The notes under the pieces are model-generated. The model ran no database searches and had not been told where the DNA came from. It saw only the letters and a program-made list of their open reading frames with translations. From contig NZ_CP092123.1 in the NCBI RefSeq assembly GCF_022343685.1, forward strand, positions 2,418,001 to 2,482,000: a DNA stretch of 64,000 bases. Direction: 5' to 3'. The stretch is from Marinobacterium sediminicola. GTDB lineage: Bacteria > Pseudomonadota > Gammaproteobacteria > Pseudomonadales > Balneatricaceae. The position numbers were made by a program, and so were the translations under genes. Shown piece after piece: positions 16,244-24,302 of the stretch. Positions within the stretch are counted from its first letter, which is position 1. The number at the start of each line of letters is the position of its first letter.

Positions 16244-16783
16244 TTAACCCACCAGCTGGGCGAAAGCGCCGCGATAAAACAGCAGCGGCTCGCTCGGCTC
16301 GGTCTGCATGGCCTCGACTCGACCGACGATCAGCAGGTGATCACCCAGCACGCGGGTGAACTCAACCGTGCACTCCAGCTGCGCCTGCGCACCCTGCAGA
16401 AGGGGCACCTGGCGGTTGTTGAGCTCGTATTCCACGTTATGGAACTTGTCTTCCATCGGTCGAGCAAACTGCAGCGCCAGCGCCTCCTGATCACGTTGAA
16501 GAATGTTGATCGCAAAGGGTTTGCCCTCTTCAAAGGCGTCAAGGTTTGGCGATCTCATGGCCAGGCTCCAAAGTACCAGCGGCGGTTCCAGCGACAGTGA
16601 AGAAAAGGAGTTGGCCGTTATGCCGACGGGTTGCTCTCCGTTTCCAGGCGCCGTTACGACGGTGACACCGGTCGCAAACAGGCCAAGAGCATCACGCAGC
16701 TCGCGCGGATCAATGGCGGGCGCAAGACTAGCAGCCGTGCTCCCTTTTTCAACCGCGACATTGGCAGTATTTACGCTGGTCAT
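16244..16783 (-). CDS. NAD(P)H:flavin reductase, small component of the two-component monooxygenase
   Basis: The start at ATG 16783 lies 1 nt after the stop codon of the monooxygenase gene, giving 179 residues. The fold is the flavin-reductase (FMN-binding split barrel) type. It has LRDALGLFATGVTVVTA, the motif GITANSFSSLSLEPPLVLWSL and FAINIL, as in StyB, HpaC and related reductases. It supplies reduced FAD to the monooxygenase by diffusion. The first 28 residues are variable. An equivalent role to the reductase of indole-degradation clusters is inferred from context. Confidence 0.88.
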   Translation of the reverse strand: MTSVNTANVAVEKGSTAASLAPAIDPRELRDALGLFATGVTVVTAPGNGEQPVGITANSFSSLSLEPPLVLWSLAMRSPNLDAFEEGKPFAINILQRDQEALALQFARPMEDKFHNVEYELNNRQVPLLQGAQAQLECTVEFTRVLGDHLLIVGRVEAMQTEPSEPLLFYRGAFAQLVG

Positions 16784-16784
16784 A

Positions 16785-18029
16785 TCAGGCCGCTCCCTGT
16801 TGCAAGTGACTTTGTATGACGTCACCACAGGCTTCATCATCCATCCACCAGGGCATGTAGTCCGGCGGATTATCGAAACCATTGGCAATGCGTGAAGCCA
16901 GCGAGGGAGACTGCTGTGCAGCACCCAACAATTCCAGAATATGAGGCGGCGGCGGCAACAGCATGCTGTTCGTCCACTCGACCACCTGAGACGCATACGC
17001 CCAGTAGGTTTCGAAGGTCTGCTGCATCCATTCTTCGGTAAACGGCTGGTCGCCGCGAGCGATGATTTCGTTCAGGTAAATGCGGCTGCACTTGGCACCA
17101 TTGTTGGAGCCCTGACCGGTAATCGGATCGTTTACCACCAGCGCATCTGCCATGCCGAACACCTTGCGGCCTGATGGCAGCGTGGCCACCGGCTTGCGGA
17201 CGGTTGGCGGGAACCGACCTGCCAGAATGCCGCCCTCGTCGGTCAGTTCTACATTGCGACAGCGTTCGGCTTCCCAGGGCGCATAGGTACGGATGATTTC
17301 CAGGCTTCGCTGCAGATGTTCCTGCGGCGTCGCGACATCACCCCAACAGTCCATGGGGCCTCCCGGAATGCCTTCGAAGACCATGATTTCACAGGGGCCG
17401 CTCAACGTCAGAGCCGGGAAAACAAAGTATTCGCCTACGCCCGGTATCAGGTTGAATGCCACCCGTGAATAGGGCTCATTCGGTGTCATGCCATGCACGT
17501 AAGTCAGTGCCAGTGCACGCTGAGGCTTGTCGAAGCGTGAGCGCTGGTCATCGCGTTCGAACAGGCGCACGATCTCCCCCTTACCCGCCGCCAGCAGCAC
17601 CAGATCATGGGCTGCGGTCAATTCTTCCAGCTCGGCAATACCCACATCACAGATTTTCAGATCGCCGCCCAGGCGAACGAATTCATCCATCCAGACCGGC
17701 ATCTTGACGCGTTGATCCACCGACTGCGCCTTGTTGTCGAGTCGGGCCGACCAATCAACCAGTTTTTCGCCCGGCTGTTCCGGATTGGGAACCGTGACAC
17801 CGATTCCTTCGACGGGCGGACAGTCGTGCTCCCAGAAATTAAGGCCCAGATCACGTTCGGTCTGCAGTGCCTGGTCAAACATGCACTGGCTGGACATCAC
17901 CTTGCCTGCACGGATGTCATCACCGGTGCGGTTGGACAGAATGGTAACGTCATAACCGGCCTTGAGGAGACCAACACCGGTTTGCAGGCCGGACTGGCCG
18001 GCACCTACGATTGCGATTTTGCGTGTCAT
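16785..18029 (-). CDS. Group E flavin monooxygenase (StyA/indole monooxygenase family)
   Basis: The protein has 414 residues. The FAD-binding GxGxxG start is IAIVGAGQSGLQTGVGLL, and LVLLAAGKGEIVRLFER resembles the StyA stretch VVCTGKYALGKVFEK. Further matches are RSRFDKPQRALAL and DPITGQGSNNGAKCS (the GD/DPxxGQG flavin site). This family epoxidises styrene or indole with reduced FAD from a partner reductase, which is encoded 1 nt downstream. The neighbours (SDR, dienelactone hydrolase/SnoaL fusion, AntABC) favour indole over styrene, because no styrene-oxide isomerase or phenylacetaldehyde dehydrogenase is present. A related indole compound cannot be excluded. Confidence 0.85.
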   Translation of the reverse strand: MTRKIAIVGAGQSGLQTGVGLLKAGYDVTILSNRTGDDIRAGKVMSSQCMFDQALQTERDLGLNFWEHDCPPVEGIGVTVPNPEQPGEKLVDWSARLDNKAQSVDQRVKMPVWMDEFVRLGGDLKICDVGIAELEELTAAHDLVLLAAGKGEIVRLFERDDQRSRFDKPQRALALTYVHGMTPNEPYSRVAFNLIPGVGEYFVFPALTLSGPCEIMVFEGIPGGPMDCWGDVATPQEHLQRSLEIIRTYAPWEAERCRNVELTDEGGILAGRFPPTVRKPVATLPSGRKVFGMADALVVNDPITGQGSNNGAKCSRIYLNEIIARGDQPFTEEWMQQTFETYWAYASQVVEWTNSMLLPPPPHILELLGAAQQSPSLASRIANGFDNPPDYMPWWMDDEACGDVIQSHLQQGAA

Positions 18030-18042
18030 GGAGAGACTCCGA

Positions 18043-18054
18043 TCTTATTGTTAT
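18043..18054 (-). promoter_or_regulatory. A-rich Hfq/Crc-type element before the monooxygenase gene
   Basis: On the minus strand ATAACAATAAGA lies just upstream of the GGAG ribosome site (18040-18037). Inferred from sequence shape only. Confidence 0.4.
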
Positions 18055-18056
18055 GT

Positions 18057-18080
18057 GCCGGTCGTGGGGGCTCGACCGGC
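18057..18080 (-). other. Intercistronic hairpin between SDR and monooxygenase genes
   Basis: A perfect 8-bp stem GCCGGTCG (18057-18064) and CGACCGGC (18073-18080) has an 8-nt loop and no T-run. It lies 3 nt from the A-rich leader of the monooxygenase gene. Confidence 0.55.
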
Positions 18081-18101
18081 TGTTGGGTTACAGCGAATGT
18101 T

Positions 18102-18890
18102 TTATTCCGCCAGTTTGGGAATGGCAGGCTCCTGCTGCTCCGGCCCCAGAGCCGAGTAGCCACCATCGACGGCGTAATCGGCACCGGTGACGAAGCTCGC
18201 CTGTGGCGAGCACAGGAACAGCACCACTTCAGCGACCTCTTCCGGCCCACCCAGACGCCCCAGCATGTGGAAAGGCGCGGCCACGCGATCAGCCTTGGCG
18301 CGATCACCACCGCTGACTTCGTCAATCACGCGAGACCAGGTCCAGCCTGGTGACACCGAGTTAACCCGAATGCCATCGTTGGCAAAGTCCAGTGCCATGC
18401 TGCGTGTCAGATGCTTGAGAGCGGCTTTGCTTGCGGGATAGATCCAGCGTCCGGTCTGGGCAGCTTGCGCGGAAATGCTGGTGAAATTGACGATGGCGCC
18501 ACCCTCTTGCCGTGCCAGCAGCGGCCGCACGGCCCGAGCCGCCATCACGGCGCTGACAACGTTGATATCCAAAGCCTTGAGCCAGTCGCCCCGACAGGAC
18601 TCAGCGCCCTCATCGAGGTAACTGCAGGCCAGGTTGATCAGGTAGTGCAAGGCACCGAAGTGCTGCTCCGTTTTCTCAACGGCCGCCGTCAACTGAGCGT
18701 CATCGGTGATGTCGGTCTCGATAAACAGGGCTGCGGCCCCCAGCCTGTCGGCCAATCGGGCACCTGCGTCGACATCGATATCAAGAATGGCCACCCTGGC
18801 TCCGTTGCGAACAAAGGCTTCAGCCACTGCGGCCCCGATCAGGGTTGCGCCGCCGGTAATCAGGGCAACGCGGTTACTCAATTCGCTCAT
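18102..18890 (-). CDS. Short-chain dehydrogenase/reductase of the aromatic operon
   Basis: The protein has 262 residues with GGGGAGA before its ATG. The Rossmann motif is TGGATLIG (12-19), and the catalytic Ser138, Tyr151 and Lys155 (YPASK) are intact. The usual NNAG motif is altered to NLAC (about 86-89), which is uncommon and may reflect a special substrate. Position between a DLH/SnoaL fusion gene and an indole-type monooxygenase gene suggests oxidation of a dihydrodiol or hydroxyindoline intermediate, as described for the SDR (IifB) of the iif indole cluster. That equivalence is inferred. Confidence 0.85.
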   Translation of the reverse strand: MSELSNRVALITGGATLIGAAVAEAFVRNGARVAILDIDVDAGARLADRLGAAALFIETDITDDAQLTAAVEKTEQHFGALHYLINLACSYLDEGAESCRGDWLKALDINVVSAVMAARAVRPLLARQEGGAIVNFTSISAQAAQTGRWIYPASKAALKHLTRSMALDFANDGIRVNSVSPGWTWSRVIDEVSGGDRAKADRVAAPFHMLGRLGGPEEVAEVVLFLCSPQASFVTGADYAVDGGYSALGPEQQEPAIPKLAE

Positions 18891-18905
18891 GAGATCGTCT
18901 CCCCT

Positions 18906-20141
18906 TCAGTCCTTGCCGGCACTGCTTGGCCAGGTTGGCATCAACTTGTTGGATGCCAGGCTCTCATCCAGCAGCTTCGCCGCTGTTTCACGGCCAGCAA
19001 CCGGCAAGCCTTCAGGGTCGAGCACGCCCAGCTGAACCAGAACCGAGGCCTGATCCCAGTAGATGTGTTCGTGATACAACTTGTCACCGCGGAATTTCAC
19101 CACGGCCACCAGTGGAATCTCGACATACTTGCCCGTGGGCTCAATGCCCGGGACAAGCCAGTCGATTTCGCGGTCATGCGTAAAGCAAAACAGCAGCTCA
19201 TCCACGATCTGGGTATCGCCAATGGTGCGCGAGATCGGAATCAGGCGAGTATCGTCCGGGTTCACGTCAACGAAATGATGCTTGTAGAAGCGATAGAGAT
19301 CCTTGTACCCCACACCGCCTGTCAGTGTCGGAATATGGTTCACGTAGGGCTCGGCCACCATGGTAGCCATGGTGTCATCCACATTACGGGTATCAAATTC
19401 GTACTCGCAGTGCTTGTCCCACAGGTAAGAGAGGTTGTAACGCGGACCGATCGTACGACGCAGCACTGCCACTGAGCGCTCGTGTGCCATCAGCGCCGAT
19501 GGCTTGTGGTAGTGCTCGGACCCCGGACGGGCAAAGGCATGATCCACACCCGGGTAGGTATAGAGTTCAACATTGTCGCGTGATTCCAGCGCCGCATAGA
19601 GATCATTGCGCGCTGCCGCCGGGCAGTATTCGTCATTTTCGGCAAAGTGCAGAACCAGGCGGCCGCGAATATTGTCCGCTTCGTCCAGGTGGCTCTCCAT
19701 GCCCATGCCGTAGTAGCCAATCGCTGCATCCACATCACAGCGACAGGCCGTCAGGTAAGCCATGCGTGCACCCAGACAGAAGCCCAGCACACCGACCCCG
19801 CCATTGCACTCATCACGGTTTTTCAGTGCTGACAGGGCTGCATCGATATCTTCGACCCCCTTGTCCTGATCAAAACCCTGATAGAAGCCGAAGGCTTTCT
19901 GCCAGGAATCGGCATCGTACCCCAGCTCCACTCCCGGCTCCTGACGCCAGAACAGATCAGGCACCAGCACCACGTAACCTTCCTCGGCGTAGTAATCGGC
20001 GATCTGACGCATGGTGCCATTTACACCGAAAATCTCCTGCAGCAGCACCAGGCCCGGACCTTCCCCGGAAGCCGGCACGGCCATATAACCGCCGAACGTG
20101 CCCGAACCATCTTTTGCATCAATTTGAATCTGGATTCCCAT
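18906..20141 (-). CDS. Dienelactone hydrolase-SnoaL fusion protein (IifD-like candidate)
   Basis: The protein has 411 residues, with AAGGAG 6 nt before ATG. Residues 1-235 are a dienelactone-hydrolase domain with nucleophile Cys122 (GFCLGA), Glu36 (LQEIFG), Asp170 and His201. Residues about 240-395 form a SnoaL/NTF2-like cone (for example YKDLYRFYKHHF and KLYHEHIYWDQASVLVQLGVL). It is the first gene of the leftward operon, next to SDR and indole-type monooxygenase genes. In the described iif indole pathway a cofactor-independent oxygenase (IifD) turns 3-hydroxyindolin-2-one into anthranilate. I believe this fusion corresponds to that enzyme, but that rests on memory and context. Ordinary lactone hydrolysis is the alternative. 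Confidence 0.8.
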   Translation of the reverse strand: MGIQIQIDAKDGSGTFGGYMAVPASGEGPGLVLLQEIFGVNGTMRQIADYYAEEGYVVLVPDLFWRQEPGVELGYDADSWQKAFGFYQGFDQDKGVEDIDAALSALKNRDECNGGVGVLGFCLGARMAYLTACRCDVDAAIGYYGMGMESHLDEADNIRGRLVLHFAENDEYCPAAARNDLYAALESRDNVELYTYPGVDHAFARPGSEHYHKPSALMAHERSVAVLRRTIGPRYNLSYLWDKHCEYEFDTRNVDDTMATMVAEPYVNHIPTLTGGVGYKDLYRFYKHHFVDVNPDDTRLIPISRTIGDTQIVDELLFCFTHDREIDWLVPGIEPTGKYVEIPLVAVVKFRGDKLYHEHIYWDQASVLVQLGVLDPEGLPVAGRETAAKLLDESLASNKLMPTWPSSAGKD

Positions 20142-20151
20142 GAGTGGCTCC

Positions 20152-20165
20152 TTGTTATTATTTTT
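20152..20165 (-). promoter_or_regulatory. A-rich Hfq/Crc-type element at the head of the indole-type operon
   Basis: On the minus strand AAAAATAATAACAA merges directly with the AAGGAG ribosome site of the DLH-SnoaL gene. It is a regular AAnAAnAA stretch at the first gene of the operon. Inferred. Confidence 0.45.
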
Positions 20166-20207
20166 ACGTCTCGGAGCCCATACTATTTAAAATCGATTTA
20201 CCGGCAC

Positions 20208-20242
20208 GATCCGATAACGGCAGCCACTATCCGGATAGTGCA
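20208..20242 (-). promoter_or_regulatory. Tandem XylS/AntR-type half-sites of the indole-type operon
   Basis: On the minus strand TGCA-N6-GGATA (20242-20228) matches the XylS/BenR/AntR half-site consensus TGCA-N6-GGNTA. A second copy, TGCC-N6-GGATC (20222-20208), follows 20 bp downstream. The first copy is embedded in a perfect 16-bp palindrome (20225-20240). They lie in the 213-bp region between the operon start (20141) and the AraC-family gene at 20355, which probably binds here. Confidence 0.6.
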
Positions 20243-20327
20243 GAAAAATAAATCCAGATATCTACTCTATTAGTTCCCCCTGTTTATAATGAACTGACCC
20301 TGAGCAACCGCGGCTCTTAATGCGGCA

Positions 20328-20345
20328 AGATAAAAATAAGAAGGG
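20328..20345 (+). promoter_or_regulatory. A-rich Hfq/Crc-type element before the AraC-family gene
   Basis: AAGATAAAAATAAGAAGGG covers the ribosome site 10 nt before ATG 20355 and contains AATAAGAA (AAnAAnAA). Inferred. Confidence 0.4.
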
Positions 20346-20354
20346 AAGTAGCCA

Positions 20355-21365
20355 ATGCAATCCAAACAACGTTTTTCGCCTTTACTGGTGAATGCACTTT
20401 TGGAGCAACCCGACACCCGGGTATTCAAATCCGGTGACGTGGACGAAGTGCACAGCAAGGTCGGGGATGCTTTCAAGCCTCACCGCCTGACGCCCACGCA
20501 GCGCAACAGCTCACTGGACTCCAGACTGCACCAGTTTTCCATGGGGCATGTGTCATTCCATCGCCTGAAATATGGTGCAGCGGTTGAAGTAGATCCCGAC
20601 TGTCTGGAGGATTTTTTCCTGATCCAGATGCCGGTCAGCGGCCAGGCGGAGATCAGCTGTGGTGACTGCAGCCTGATCACCAGCTGCCATCAGGGAGTGG
20701 TGTTGAATCCGACACAACGGCTGAAGATGCATTATGACAGCCAGTGTGATCAGCTGATGCTGCGCATTGACCGCCGCGAACTGGAGCGAATCTGCAGCCG
20801 CTATCTGGGCCACAGCGTGAAACAACCGGTGCAGTTTGACTGTCACCTCAACTGGCGTGACTCACCGGCCTGGATACACATGCTGGAATACATCACACAG
20901 ATGCAAAGGGACCTGCCCGAATGCCTGCAGCAGCCGCTGATTACTCGGCAACTGGAAGAGCTTGTGATCAGCACCCTTCTGAGCCAGCAAGTAAACAACT
21001 ATTCAGAGGAACTGTCGGGGGACTATCGGCCACTGGCTCCCCGCCATGTGAAACGGGTGGAAGAGTATATTGAGGCTCACGCGCAGGAGTCGCTGACCCC
21101 CGCCATGCTGGCCGAAATCGCCGATGTGAGTGTGCGCACACTCTATGCAGGGTTTCGGGAGTTTCGACACATGAGTCCAATGGAATTTCTGCGCAACGTA
21201 CGTCTGCAACGTATCCATGAAGCCCTGTCCCGACAGGACAACCATGAATCGGTCACGGATATCGCCATGCACTGGGGCTTCACGCATATGGGGCGCTTCA
21301 GTCAGGAGTACCAGAAACTGTTCGGCGAAAAGCCCAGTGAGACCAAACGCAAAGCGCAGGCCTGA
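20355..21365 (+). CDS. AraC/XylS-family regulator of the indole-type operon
   Basis: The protein has 336 residues. The N-terminal AraC_binding_2-like domain (about 40-200) is of the ligand-sensing type found in AntR/BenR-like activators. The C-terminal DNA-binding domain (about 230-330) includes LTPAMLAEIADVSVRTLYAGFREFRHMSPMEFLRNVRL and SVTDIAMHWGFTHMGRFSQEYQKLFGEKPSE. It is divergent from the DLH-SnoaL operon and lies next to tandem XylS-type half-sites. An activator responding to indole or a pathway intermediate is the likely role (inference). Confidence 0.87.
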   Translation: MQSKQRFSPLLVNALLEQPDTRVFKSGDVDEVHSKVGDAFKPHRLTPTQRNSSLDSRLHQFSMGHVSFHRLKYGAAVEVDPDCLEDFFLIQMPVSGQAEISCGDCSLITSCHQGVVLNPTQRLKMHYDSQCDQLMLRIDRRELERICSRYLGHSVKQPVQFDCHLNWRDSPAWIHMLEYITQMQRDLPECLQQPLITRQLEELVISTLLSQQVNNYSEELSGDYRPLAPRHVKRVEEYIEAHAQESLTPAMLAEIADVSVRTLYAGFREFRHMSPMEFLRNVRLQRIHEALSRQDNHESVTDIAMHWGFTHMGRFSQEYQKLFGEKPSETKRKAQA

Positions 21366-21377
21366 GGGCCTGCGCTT
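21352..21377. terminator. Bidirectional hairpin between AraC and TRAP genes
   Basis: A perfect 11-bp stem AAGCGCAGGCC (21352-21362) and GGCCTGCGCTT (21367-21377) with loop TGAG overlaps the AraC-family stop codon. The minus strand continues CTTTGCGTTT. It separates two convergent units. Confidence 0.75.
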
Positions 21378-21401
21378 GCGCCTGCCGACACCCTTCGATC
21401 A

Positions 21402-22661
21402 TCAGATCAACATCAGGACCAGCTCGGGGAAAGCACTGAGGAGAACCAGTGTAACCAGGGTTGCCGCCAGAAATGGCAACAGGGAACGGAAGATCTGCAT
21501 GGGCCCGATGCCCGTCATCGCCGATCCGATGAACAGCCCGGCGCCAACCGGCGGCGTCAACAGCCCCATTACCAGCGTTAGACACACCACGACGCCAAAC
21601 TGATACGGACTGATATCAAATTGCTGCTGGGCGATCGGCAGCAGGATCGGTACCACCAGAATCAACGCAGCAATCCCGTCTACCAGCATCCCTACCAGAA
21701 TCAATACAGCGACCACCATCATCAGGAAGACGAATGGATCGGAAGTCTGATCGGCAATCCAGCTGGCCGCGGCCTGTGGGATCTCTTCATACACAACCAC
21801 CCAGCCAAACACGCCCGCCGCCGAGATCAGCATGATCACCATGCCCGAGTTCAACGCTGTACGCATGAGGATCTCTGGCATATGGGAAAAGTCCAGGTCC
21901 TTGTAGATATACTTGCCGATCAGCAGCGCCGCCAGTGAAGCCAAAGCCGCCGACTCGGTTGGCGTCGCCAGACCGGTCAGGATGCCACCGATGATCACGA
22001 CAGGAATTGAAGCGGCCGGAATTCCCATCCACAACCATGACTTGATCTGCTGACGATCAGGCCAGTCTCCCCTTGGATATTCCTGTACCAGCCCGATCAG
22101 GGCAATGACCACGAAGAACAGAGCCGACATGATCAGGCCCGGGATAATCCCGGCAATGAACATGTCCGCGATCGGCACCTGCGCCAGCACACCGAATAGC
22201 ACGAACAGCATCGAGGGCGGAATGATCGGGGACAAGAGCCCGCCCGCAGCCGTGATTGCCGCTGCATAGGAGCCGGAGTAGCCCTCCTTTTCCATCGCCG
22301 GCACCATGGCACGCGACATGATGGCAATCTGGGATGCGGCCGATCCCATAATGGCCGCCATCATCATGTTCGCCACCAGGTTGATGTAGGCCAGCCCGCC
22401 TTTGAAGCCGCCAACGAAGATTCGCGCCAGGTTGATCAACCGGGAGGTCAGGCCACCCTCGTTCATCAACTCCCCTGCCAGCATGAACAGAGGAATCGCC
22501 AGCAAACCATAGCTTTCGACTGCTCCGAACAGCTGCTGGGGATATGAATCGAACAACACCGAATTACCCGAGGTTGCGATGTACCAAAGTGCGGTCAGGG
22601 CCAAAACAAGCGCAATGGGGACAGCGGCAAATAGCAGCAGAAAAAACACTATAAATGTCAT
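21402..22661 (-). CDS. TRAP transporter large permease (DctM type)
   Basis: The protein has 419 residues and about 12 transmembrane helices. Signature stretches are AIPLFMLAGELMNEGGLTSRLI, MGSAASQIAIMSRAMVPAMEKEGYS and AAITAAGGLLSPIIPPS. It is the sodium-driven transport subunit of a tripartite ATP-independent periplasmic transporter in the inner membrane. Its start overlaps the DctQ stop by 4 nt (ATGA), so the two are translationally coupled. It is the last gene of the ant operon, and the likely cargo is an aromatic acid such as anthranilate (inference). Confidence 0.92.
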   Translation of the reverse strand: MTFIVFFLLLFAAVPIALVLALTALWYIATSGNSVLFDSYPQQLFGAVESYGLLAIPLFMLAGELMNEGGLTSRLINLARIFVGGFKGGLAYINLVANMMMAAIMGSAASQIAIMSRAMVPAMEKEGYSGSYAAAITAAGGLLSPIIPPSMLFVLFGVLAQVPIADMFIAGIIPGLIMSALFFVVIALIGLVQEYPRGDWPDRQQIKSWLWMGIPAASIPVVIIGGILTGLATPTESAALASLAALLIGKYIYKDLDFSHMPEILMRTALNSGMVIMLISAAGVFGWVVVYEEIPQAAASWIADQTSDPFVFLMMVVAVLILVGMLVDGIAALILVVPILLPIAQQQFDISPYQFGVVVCLTLVMGLLTPPVGAGLFIGSAMTGIGPMQIFRSLLPFLAATLVTLVLLSAFPELVLMLI

Positions 22662-23206
22662 TTTGCTTTCCCCTTAAAATAAATAGCCTTTTTCAAACTC
22701 GTGCCAAGGTTATTTAATGCATGCAAGGACAGGGAAATGGAAATAAAAGGCAAAATCAGCCAGGGCCATATTTTTTTTATCCCCAGGGTATTGGTTTTCT
22801 CGGAATAAACGAAATTAAAGGTATCTCCTTGAAATGCCTTAATATCAAAATCCACCGATGCCAGCGTCGCAGGGTCCAGCCAACGCCAACAGAGCACCAG
22901 CAATCCCGCTGAAAAAACCAGAATCATCAGGTCCGAGAAGCACTGCATCCATGCTCGAGTCCGTTCGCCCAGGAGGTCCACCAACAGCGTTACCGCGACG
23001 ACCTGACGCTTCTTCAAAACGACGGAAGTCGCCAGAAAAGTGGTCCAGACCATTGCGTAGATGGCCAGCTCATCCACCCAGTAGATCGCCATTCCCAGCG
23101 CACGGCTGACGATGTTCAACAGGATCAGCAGGGTTACTGCAGCGGCAAGCATTGCCGCCAAAGCCGTTTCGATCTTTACGATCGTGTCGGAAAGGGTATT
23201 CAGCAT
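22658..23206 (-). CDS. TRAP transporter small permease (DctQ type)
   Basis: The protein has 182 residues and four hydrophobic helices. It shows the family text MAIYWVDELAIYAMVWTTFLATSVVLKKRQ, whose W-x-x-E core is typical of DctQ. It pairs with the DctM permease encoded by the overlapping next gene. A strong hairpin (23220-23244) separates it from the binding-protein gene. The local A+T content near its 3' end is higher than that of its neighbours. Confidence 0.9.
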   Translation of the reverse strand: MLNTLSDTIVKIETALAAMLAAAVTLLILLNIVSRALGMAIYWVDELAIYAMVWTTFLATSVVLKKRQVVAVTLLVDLLGERTRAWMQCFSDLMILVFSAGLLVLCWRWLDPATLASVDFDIKAFQGDTFNFVYSEKTNTLGIKKIWPWLILPFISISLSLHALNNLGTSLKKAIYFKGKAK

Positions 23207-23219
23207 AGTGTCGTCCTTA

Positions 23220-23244
23220 ACCCGCGAGGGGGGCGCTCGCGGGT
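23220..23244 (-). other. Intercistronic hairpin between TRAP binding protein and permease genes
   Basis: A 9-bp stem ACCCGCGAG (23220-23228) and CTCGCGGGT (23236-23244) has a 7-nt G-rich loop and no T-run. As in other binding-protein operons, it could protect the 5' mRNA and give more DctP than permease (inference). Confidence 0.6.
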
Positions 23245-23260
23245 CTTCGCTCGATCAGCC

Positions 23261-24250
23261 TCAGCTGCCTTTGATCTCGGCAGCGGCCTGACGCAGACGC
23301 GGCAGTGACTTCGCTTTTTCCGACCAGATCTTTTCCCATTCCGCGATCGCCGCAGCAAAGTCGTCCTTGCTGACCTCCTGAATCACGACCTTGTCCAGCG
23401 CTCTGAGCTGCTGCTCCTGCAGTTTCTCCTGCTGCTGGAAGTGATCGATCACACCGTCCAGATGCTTGCGCATGCTGGTCTGCAGCAATTGACGCTCTTC
23501 CTTGCTCAGGTCCTTCCAGACGCGACCGGAGACCACCCCCACCATCGGGAACATCATGTGGTTGGAGATCAGAAGGTTCTCGGCGTGATCATAAAACTTG
23601 AAGATCAGAATGGAGTCGAAATCCATGTCGATGGCATCGATCTGACCATTGGCCAGAGCATCATATACGGCCGGCAGCGGCAGCGGTGTCGGTGCAGAAC
23701 CGGCCGCCTTGTAGAAATCACGAATCGGCTCGAACGGGGTGATGCGCAGTTTCTTGCCAACCAGATCCTCCGGGCCTTGCGCGGCATCACGGCTCATCAC
23801 CTGGCGCATGCCCGCCATACCATAGCCGATTCCAACGATACCGGCTTCAGAGGGCAACTGATTCAGCAATTCACCGGCTGCTTCCGATCTCAGCAGAGCC
23901 GCTGCCTGATCGATATTTTCCACCAGATAGGGCGCGTACAGTGCGCCGAAATCAGGCACGCGGTTAGACACCTCGGCAATGGTCAGGAATGCCATATCCA
24001 GAGCACCGGTCTGCAACTGCTGAACCATTTGCGCCTCATTACCCAGCTGTCGAGCCGGGAAGACTGAGATGCTGTGCTCACCACCGGACTTTTCCTTCAC
24101 GTCTTCGGCAAAGGCATAGGCTGCCTGGGTCCATTTATGTGGCGGCGGCGTAATCAGGCCAAGGCGAAAATCTCGGGCCTGCGCAGGCAGCGCCATCATC
24201 AACGCAAGCGCACCGGTCATTACGGGGGTCACAAACTTTTTGATAGACAT
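23261..24250 (-). CDS. TRAP transporter periplasmic substrate-binding protein (DctP type)
   Basis: The protein has 329 residues. A signal peptide ends at LPAQARD (residue 25). DctP-family text includes LGLITPPPHKWTQAAYAFAEDVKEKSGGEHSISVFPARQLGNEAQMVQQLQTGALDMAF and the ligand-binding Arg region GKKLRITP. The gene lies downstream of catechol 2,3-dioxygenase and upstream of DctQM, in the operon headed by antA. This makes anthranilate or another aromatic carboxylate the most likely ligand, though that is unproven. Confidence 0.9.
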   Translation of the reverse strand: MSIKKFVTPVMTGALALMMALPAQARDFRLGLITPPPHKWTQAAYAFAEDVKEKSGGEHSISVFPARQLGNEAQMVQQLQTGALDMAFLTIAEVSNRVPDFGALYAPYLVENIDQAAALLRSEAAGELLNQLPSEAGIVGIGYGMAGMRQVMSRDAAQGPEDLVGKKLRITPFEPIRDFYKAAGSAPTPLPLPAVYDALANGQIDAIDMDFDSILIFKFYDHAENLLISNHMMFPMVGVVSGRVWKDLSKEERQLLQTSMRKHLDGVIDHFQQQEKLQEQQLRALDKVVIQEVSKDDFAAAIAEWEKIWSEKAKSLPRLRQAAAEIKGS

Positions 24251-24302
24251 TGACTAACTCCATTAGTTTTTATTGTGCGGACGAGGTCCGGGAGCTTCTG
24301 CC

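Noticed and set aside
16785-18029. Styrene catabolism as the role of the StyA-like gene
   Set aside because: No styrene-oxide isomerase or phenylacetaldehyde dehydrogenase is present, while anthranilate-processing genes are adjacent.
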